Source: Blattabacterium cuenoti (GTDB lineage Bacteria > Bacteroidota > Bacteroidia > Flavobacteriales > Blattabacteriaceae). Taken from it: a DNA stretch of 64,000 nt. A program made the position numbers and the translations under genes. Below the pieces are notes generated by a model. The model was not told where the DNA came from. It made no database searches and worked only from the letters and a program-made list of their open reading frames with translations. This document shows positions 59,577 to 64,000 of the stretch, piece after piece (the stretch's first letter is position 1; each line of letters opens with the position of its first letter). The stretch is taken from NCBI RefSeq assembly GCF_014252055.1, contig NZ_CP059208.1, positions 383,297-447,296 of the forward strand. The letters run 5' to 3'.

Positions 59577-60678
59577 AAACAAGTTGAGAAAGAATATTCT
59601 TTATTTTATTTTCTGTTTCTTCTAATTCCTTATTTACATTGCTATCTATAGTAATTCCACTACCAGCATATAAAGTTATTTCCTTTTTTTCTTTTCTTAT
59701 ATTTGCACATCTTAAATTTAAATATAATTCCATTGATTCTTTATCTACAATTCCAATATATCCCGTATAAAAATTTCTTTTATATCCTTCATTTTCTTTT
59801 ATAAAATTGAAAGATTTATTTTTTGGAATTCCACATATAGATGGAGTAGGGTATATTTTATTTAATATCTTATTGTAATTTGGATACTTAAAAAAAGAAA
59901 ATAAAATTAAAGTTTCTAAGTGTTTTAAATTCCCTATTTTCTTTACTCTAGTTTTTTTTATGGAAAGAACTCCTTTATAAAATTTTAATATTTTTTTAAT
60001 ATAATTAACTACAATATTATGTTCTTTTATTTCTTTTTTTGTCCATATATTATTTTCCCAAATTGTTCCTGCTAATACAGATATCAAGAGATTTTTTTTT
60101 TGGAATTTAATTAATAATTCTGGAGTACATCCTATCCAAAAACCATGGTGAATATTATAACATAAACTAATCAAAGCATTAGGGTAAGATATAATTAATT
60201 TTTGAAAAGTTTTTCTTAAATAAATTTTCTGAAAAGAAATCTTTACAGATCTAGATAATACAACTTTTTTTAAATCTCCTTTTTCTATTTTTTTAATTCC
60301 TTTTTTAACTAAATCTTTATATTTTTTTTTGCAAGATTTAGTTAAAAAATTAGAATTAGTATCCCAATTAAAAATATAATTTGAGTTTTTGATATTAGAT
60401 AAATTTTTTGAAATATCTGCATAATAAATTATACGCGGAACTATTTTTAGTTCATGATTATTGTCAAAACTTTTAATTATAAAATATTTTTTGTTTAAAC
60501 ATTTATAATTTTCATTTTTATTGAAATAGAGATAAATTTTTTTTTCATGTGGTTTTTTAAAAATGACAAAATTATTATTGTCATAATAATTTTCTATAAT
60601 TTTTTTATATAACCCCGTAATACTTATTTTTTTTGATTTAGTTTTTTTTTCATTATTACAATATTCGTCATTTTGCAT
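59569..60678 (-). CDS. menF: isochorismate synthase MenF
   Basis: Diverts chorismate into menaquinone. The 369-residue protein has a chorismate-binding domain in its second half: KKVVLSRSVKI, SVLAGTIWENN, KEIKEHNIVVNYIKKIL, IYPTPSICGIPKNKSFNFI and NFYTGYIGIVD. The N-terminal half is diverged. Its ATG at 60678 lies 55 bases inside the thioesterase gene. It is not adjacent to menC/B/A, which lie at the other end of the window. Confidence 0.92.
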   Translation of the reverse strand: MQNDEYCNNEKKTKSKKISITGLYKKIIENYYDNNNFVIFKKPHEKKIYLYFNKNENYKCLNKKYFIIKSFDNNHELKIVPRIIYYADISKNLSNIKNSNYIFNWDTNSNFLTKSCKKKYKDLVKKGIKKIEKGDLKKVVLSRSVKISFQKIYLRKTFQKLIISYPNALISLCYNIHHGFWIGCTPELLIKFQKKNLLISVLAGTIWENNIWTKKEIKEHNIVVNYIKKILKFYKGVLSIKKTRVKKIGNLKHLETLILFSFFKYPNYNKILNKIYPTPSICGIPKNKSFNFIKENEGYKRNFYTGYIGIVDKESMELYLNLRCANIRKEKKEITLYAGSGITIDSNVNKELEETENKIKNILSQLVFK

Positions 60679-61064
60679 AAACTAATAAGTTTTTTGTTTT
60701 CATTAAAAACATTTATCTGTATAAAATGTAGAGTTTTCCCTTTATGAATAATATTTGCTTCTGCAAATAAAACTCCTTCTTTTATACACTTTATATGACT
60801 TGCAGAAATTTCAATATTAAAAACATTATATTTGTCATTATATTTTTTAATATTAAGAAATGATAGTGAACTTCCAACGCTTTCTGCTAAAGAAATTATA
60901 GCGCCTCCATGAACAAAACCAAATGGTTGTATATTTTTTTTATTTATAGACATTTTTGCAGTTAAAATATCTATATGTGGAGATAAGTAGATAAATTCAA
61001 TTTGCATTATATCTATAAATGTATTTTTTTTTAAATCATTTAATTCATCTATAAATTTTTTCAC
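60624..61064 (-). CDS. hotdog-fold thioesterase, likely DHNA-CoA thioesterase
   Basis: PaaI/MenI-family hydrolase of 146 residues. The active-site block FGFVHGGAIISLAESVGSSL holds the conserved HGG and catalytic Glu, and ISASHIKCIKEGVLFAEANI and IHKGKTLHFIQINVFNENKK complete the hotdog pattern. Overlap with menF (55 bases) argues that it acts in menaquinone synthesis, hydrolysing DHNA-CoA. Substrate is inferred from position. Confidence 0.8.
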   Translation of the reverse strand: MKKFIDELNDLKKNTFIDIMQIEFIYLSPHIDILTAKMSINKKNIQPFGFVHGGAIISLAESVGSSLSFLNIKKYNDKYNVFNIEISASHIKCIKEGVLFAEANIIHKGKTLHFIQINVFNENKKLISLCKMTNIVIMKKKLNQKK

Positions 61065-61076
61065 TTCTTTATCTAT

Positions 61077-61144
61077 TTATTATCTTGAAAAATCTTAAAA
61101 AAGATATTAAGATATTATTGATTTTGTAAATCATAAGATAATAA
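61077..61144. other. folded spacer element between menF operon and idi
   Basis: An outer stem of ten perfect pairs (TTATTATCTT at 61077-61086 with 61135-61144) encloses two hairpins: ATCTTAA/TTAAGAT (61092-61098 with 61107-61113) and TGATTT/AAATCA (61119-61124 with 61128-61133). This makes a three-way junction. A 15-base direct repeat TCTTAAAAAAGATAT occurs at 61093 and 61163. It may be an operator or RNA element; AT-richness makes chance possible. Confidence 0.35.
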
Positions 61145-61193
61145 AATTTGTTTTAAAATTCTTCTTAAAAAAGATATAGTATATATAGTTGAT

Positions 61194-61751
61194 ATGAATA
61201 ATAATAATGAAATAAATGACGATAATTTAATTCCTTTAATAGGAAAAAATTATAAAATTATTGGATTTGAAAAAAAAGATAAAATTCATAAGGAAGGGTT
61301 ATTACATAGTGCAGTTTCTGTATTTATTTTTAATAAAGAAAATCATTTAATGATGCAAAAAAGATCTTATAAGAAATATCATTCTTCATTATTATGGACA
61401 AATACATGTTGTAGTCATCCTAAAAAAAATGAATCTCCATTAGCAGCAGCACACCGTTGTTTAATAGAAGAAATGGGTTTTGACTGTTTTCTAAAAAAAC
61501 AATTTTGTTTTACATATTATGAATCATTTCAATATGGGTTAATAGAAAATGAACTTGATCATGTTTTTATAGGATATTATAATAATAATCCCACAATTAA
61601 TTATGAAGAAGTTGAAGATTGGAAATGGATTTCATTAAAAAAATTAATAGAAAATATTAAGTTTTATCCAAACTTATATACTATATGGTTAAAAATTATT
61701 GTTAAAAATTATTTAAACAAATTATTTTGTGATGATAGCTACTATAAGTAA
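61194..61751 (+). CDS. idi: isopentenyl-diphosphate isomerase, type I
   Basis: Nudix-fold enzyme that interconverts IPP and DMAPP for the menaquinone tail and other isoprenoids, 185 residues. LHSAVSVFIFNKENHLMMQK, the metal/catalytic segment LWTNTCCSHPKKNESPLAAA with the active-site Cys, EEMGFDC and the catalytic Glu region in ENELDHVFIGYYNNNP are present. It overlaps the next gene by 20 bases. Confidence 0.94.
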   Translation: MNNNNEINDDNLIPLIGKNYKIIGFEKKDKIHKEGLLHSAVSVFIFNKENHLMMQKRSYKKYHSSLLWTNTCCSHPKKNESPLAAAHRCLIEEMGFDCFLKKQFCFTYYESFQYGLIENELDHVFIGYYNNNPTINYEEVEDWKWISLKKLIENIKFYPNLYTIWLKIIVKNYLNKLFCDDSYYK

Positions 61752-62142
61752 AAAAGGTAGTTTTAGCGCTGCCCATAGACTTTATAATCGACAATGGAAT
61801 TATGAAAAAAATATTGAAATATTTGGAAAATGTGCATATTTAAATTATCATGGACACAATTATGAATACATAGTAAGTATAACAGGAAAAGTCAATAAGG
61901 TAACTGGGTTTGTTTTCAACTTAAATAAGCTGAATAAAATTATACAAAATGAAATTGTAGATTTATTTGATCATAAAAATATTAATCTAGATATCAATGA
62001 ATTATCTTCAATTAATCCTACAATTGAAAATATTTCAATTTTTATGTGGAACAAGTTAAGAAATAAAATTTCTTTGGATTTAAGTTTGAAAATAACTTTA
62101 TACGAAACAAAAGATAATTTTGTCGAATATGATGGAAAATAG
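61732..62142 (+). CDS. 6-pyruvoyl-tetrahydropterin synthase / QueD family enzyme
   Basis: Pterin enzyme of 136 residues, started at the ATG at 61732 behind an in-frame GTG. SAAHRL and HGHNY give the three zinc histidines, and the catalytic Cys lies in FGKCAYLNYHGHNY. The five-residue gap from Cys to HGH, with FGKC, resembles the eukaryotic PTPS form more than E. coli QueD. LFDHKNIN holds the Asp-His pair. The product (tetrahydropterin, folate-type, or queuosine precursor) is unclear. Confidence 0.85.
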   Translation: MIATISKKGSFSAAHRLYNRQWNYEKNIEIFGKCAYLNYHGHNYEYIVSITGKVNKVTGFVFNLNKLNKIIQNEIVDLFDHKNINLDINELSSINPTIENISIFMWNKLRNKISLDLSLKITLYETKDNFVEYDGK

Positions 62143-63238
62143 TAACAAAAAAAAAACGTATTTGTATAAAAAACATGTTAATCTAGGTGCTAAAATGGTT
62201 CCATATTCTGGATTTATTATGCCTCTTCAATATAAATCTTCTATTATAGAACATATGAATGTAAGAAATATCGCTGGAATCTTTGATATTAGCCATATGG
62301 GAAATTTTTTTTTAAAAGGAAAAGATTCTAAAAATTTAATTCAAATTTTAACAACAAACGATGTAAGTAAAATAAAAATAGGACAAGCTCAATATAATTG
62401 CATGATTAATGATAAAGGGGGAATTATTGATGATTTAGTAATTTATAAAATATTAGAAACAGAATTCCTACTTATAGTAAATGCTGTTAATATAGAAAAA
62501 AATAAAAAATGGATTACCCATCACATAAAAAAATACAAATGTAAATATGTAGAGTTAATAGATTCCTCTCAGGAATATTCTTTATTATCTGTACAAGGTC
62601 CTCAATCCTTATCAAGGATCAAAAAATTAACTAATATATTATTGGAAGAAATAGATTTTTATCATTTTAAAATAGGAGAATTTGCAGGAATAAAAAATCT
62701 ATTAATATCTAGAACAGGTTATACAGGATCTAAAGGAATAGAAATTCTTATTCCTAATAAATATGTAGAAAAAGTATGGGATGAAATTATAGGAATTTCA
62801 AATATTATTCCATGTGGAATAGCAAGTAGAAATTCATTAAGATTGGAAATGGGATATCGTTTATATGGAAATGATATTTCTGAAAATATAACACCTATAG
62901 AAAGCGGATTATCTTGGATAGTAAAATTTAATAAAAAATTTATTGCAAGAGAAATATTAAAAAAACAAAAAATAAAAGGAGTAGAAAAAAAACTTATATC
63001 TTTTATGGTAAATGAAAATGGTAAAATTCCTAGAATGGGACATCCAATATTAAATTGGAATAAATCCATTATTGGAGAAGTAACATCTGGATGTTTTTCT
63101 CCTGTCTTAAAAAAAGGAATAGGATTAGGATATGTAAATATAAATAAATTGAAAAATCCTATTTATGTCTTAATAAGAGAAAAATATATTTTTGTTACTG
63201 AAGTAAAATTACCTTTTATTAATATTAATAATATTTAA
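62129..63238 (+). CDS. gcvT: glycine cleavage system T protein (aminomethyltransferase)
   Basis: Transfers the glycine methylene to tetrahydrofolate and releases ammonia, 369 residues from the ATG at 62129 (another ATG follows at 62132). KMVPYSGFIMPLQYKSSI, GIFDISHMGNFFLKGKDSKN, ISRTGYTGSKGIEILIPN and ASRNSLRLEMGYRLYGNDIS are family blocks. It overlaps the preceding gene by 14 bases. It works with LpdA (41255) as L protein. Confidence 0.96.
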   Translation: MMENSNKKKTYLYKKHVNLGAKMVPYSGFIMPLQYKSSIIEHMNVRNIAGIFDISHMGNFFLKGKDSKNLIQILTTNDVSKIKIGQAQYNCMINDKGGIIDDLVIYKILETEFLLIVNAVNIEKNKKWITHHIKKYKCKYVELIDSSQEYSLLSVQGPQSLSRIKKLTNILLEEIDFYHFKIGEFAGIKNLLISRTGYTGSKGIEILIPNKYVEKVWDEIIGISNIIPCGIASRNSLRLEMGYRLYGNDISENITPIESGLSWIVKFNKKFIAREILKKQKIKGVEKKLISFMVNENGKIPRMGHPILNWNKSIIGEVTSGCFSPVLKKGIGLGYVNINKLKNPIYVLIREKYIFVTEVKLPFININNI

Positions 63239-63248
63239 AATATTTTTT

Positions 63249-64000
63249 ATTAAAAAAAACAGCAGTACATATATACAACATATCAAAAAAAATTTATCAC
63301 TAGCAATACCTATATGTTTTACTCAATTAGCAGTTATATGCATAGGGTTTTTTGATAATGTAATGGTTGGTATTTTAGGAAAAAATGCATTAGCTTCTGT
63401 ATCATTAGCTAACGCTGTATTTTTTATAATGATTATTTTTGGATTTGGAATATCATCAGCGATTTCTACATTAATTGCATCAGTAGATATAAAAAATGAA
63501 TATAAAAAAGGATTCTTTATATTTTATCATGGATTAGTTTTAAATTTTGTTTTATCCATATTTATGTATACTGCAGTACATATTTTTTTTTACCTATTTC
63601 CATATTTAGGACAACCTAAAGAAATTTTAAATGATACAATTTCTTTTTTAGAAATAACATCTATTTCTTTTGTTCCATGGATGATATTTGAAATTTTTAG
63701 AAAATTTTCTGAAGGATTATCTTTAGTTTTTCCAAGTTTAGTAGCCACTTGGAGCTCCGCAATTATTAATATAATTTTAAATTATATATTTCTTAATGGA
63801 AAATTTATATTTCCTAAATTAGGGATTTTAGGAGTTGCTTACGCTACTTTAATATCTCGTATAATTATGTTAATATGTATTTTTATTTTATTATTTAAAT
63901 ATAAAAGAGTACGTAAATATTATAATTATTTCAAATTTTCTTATTTAAAATTAAAAAAAGAATTCTTTAAAAAAATTCTAAAAATAGGAATTCCTTCTGG
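63249..64000 (+). CDS. MATE-family multidrug/Na+ efflux protein, N-terminal part
   Basis: An open frame runs off the right edge. It encodes hydrophobic helices with SLAIPICFTQLAVICIGFFD then NVMVGILGKNALASVSLANA, GFGISSAISTLIASV, and later GVAYATLISRIIMLICIFIL, the NorM-type MATE pattern. No ATG, GTG or TTG lies between the gcvT stop and the conserved first helix. The best start is ATT at 63249 or ATA at 63240. Substrate unknown. Confidence 0.78.
   Translation, partial: MKKNSSTYIQHIKKNLSLAIPICFTQLAVICIGFFDNVMVGILGKNALASVSLANAVFFIMIIFGFGISSAISTLIASVDIKNEYKKGFFIFYHGLVLNFVLSIFMYTAVHIFFYLFPYLGQPKEILNDTISFLEITSISFVPWMIFEIFRKFSEGLSLVFPSLVATWSSAIINIILNYIFLNGKFIFPKLGILGVAYATLISRIIMLICIFILLFKYKRVRKYYNYFKFSYLKLKKEFFKKILKIGIPS

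Noticed and set aside
63239-63300. Frameshift between an upstream ATG and the MATE frame
   Set aside because: No ATG in any frame lies between the gcvT stop and the first helix, so a simple shift does not restore a start.

Overview
The window is a very AT-rich, gene-dense segment of a reduced Bacteroidetes genome. It best fits Blattabacterium, the nitrogen-recycling endosymbiont of cockroaches and of Mastotermes. The evidence for the phylum is a Pur-alpha-like DUF3276 protein, an Rpb6/omega-like RNA polymerase subunit directly behind bamD, an LptE/secG/groESL block behind a sigma-54 activator, long NusB, the tiny ribosomal protein bTHX, a zinc-less L36, and TAnnTTTG-type -7 boxes. Naming the genus is inference from gene content: menaquinone pathway, lysine/DAP, ferritin and strong compaction. 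No 16S rRNA or marker alignment was available.

Layout. 1-3365 (minus): menB-menA-UPF0173 hydrolase-menC, with menC cut by the left edge. 3409-5061: a small four-helix membrane protein and a NhaD antiporter, convergent and overlapping. 5100-22905 (minus): enolase, then one long translation superoperon read from rpsL to rplQ (str, S10, spc and alpha operons fused, with infA, secY and rpoA). It contains the unlisted-size gene rpmJ and lacks rpmD. 22984-27843 (minus): map, gpmI, tsf, rpsB, rpsI, rplM. 28035-29936 (plus): dnaK. 29966-33810 (minus): psd, cdsA, ftsH, rsfS. 33918-43444: birA, yidC, pyrG, the SRP RNA gene, clpX, obgE, adk, lpdA, tal. 43439-46136 (minus): Rpb6-like subunit, bamD, ferritin, dapA, an RRM protein. 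46416-53172 (plus): pncB, miaB, sigma-54 activator, lptE, secG, groES, groEL, ending in a clear terminator. 53254-56032 (minus): kdsC-like phosphatase, DUF3276, ABC exporter. 56133-59576 (plus): nusB, yajC, coaE, bTHX, ndh. 59569-61064 (minus): menF and a hotdog thioesterase. 61194-64000 (plus): idi, a PTPS-family enzyme, gcvT and the start of a MATE exporter.

How the genes work together. Most of the window is translation, protein export (SecY, SecG, YajC, YidC, SRP RNA), proteostasis (DnaK, GroESL, FtsH, ClpX) and respiration (Ndh feeding menaquinone made by MenF/C/B/A, with Idi supplying isoprenoid precursors). The most interesting signal is regulatory. The two chaperone loci, dnaK and groESL, each carry a sigma-54-type -24/-12 element (TGGCAT...GC spacing) and GTCAT/ATGAC motifs further upstream. 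A sigma-54 activator gene that has lost any N-terminal sensor domain lies three genes before groES. This suggests a sigma-54-driven chaperone circuit in an endosymbiont that has lost nearly all other regulation.

No rRNA, tRNA, CRISPR array, insertion sequence or prophage was recognised. No gene-free stretch exceeds about 300 bases; the longest is 46137-46415 (about 280 bases), which holds only two candidate promoters. Convergent gene pairs repeatedly overlap at their 3' ends, a mark of extreme compaction.
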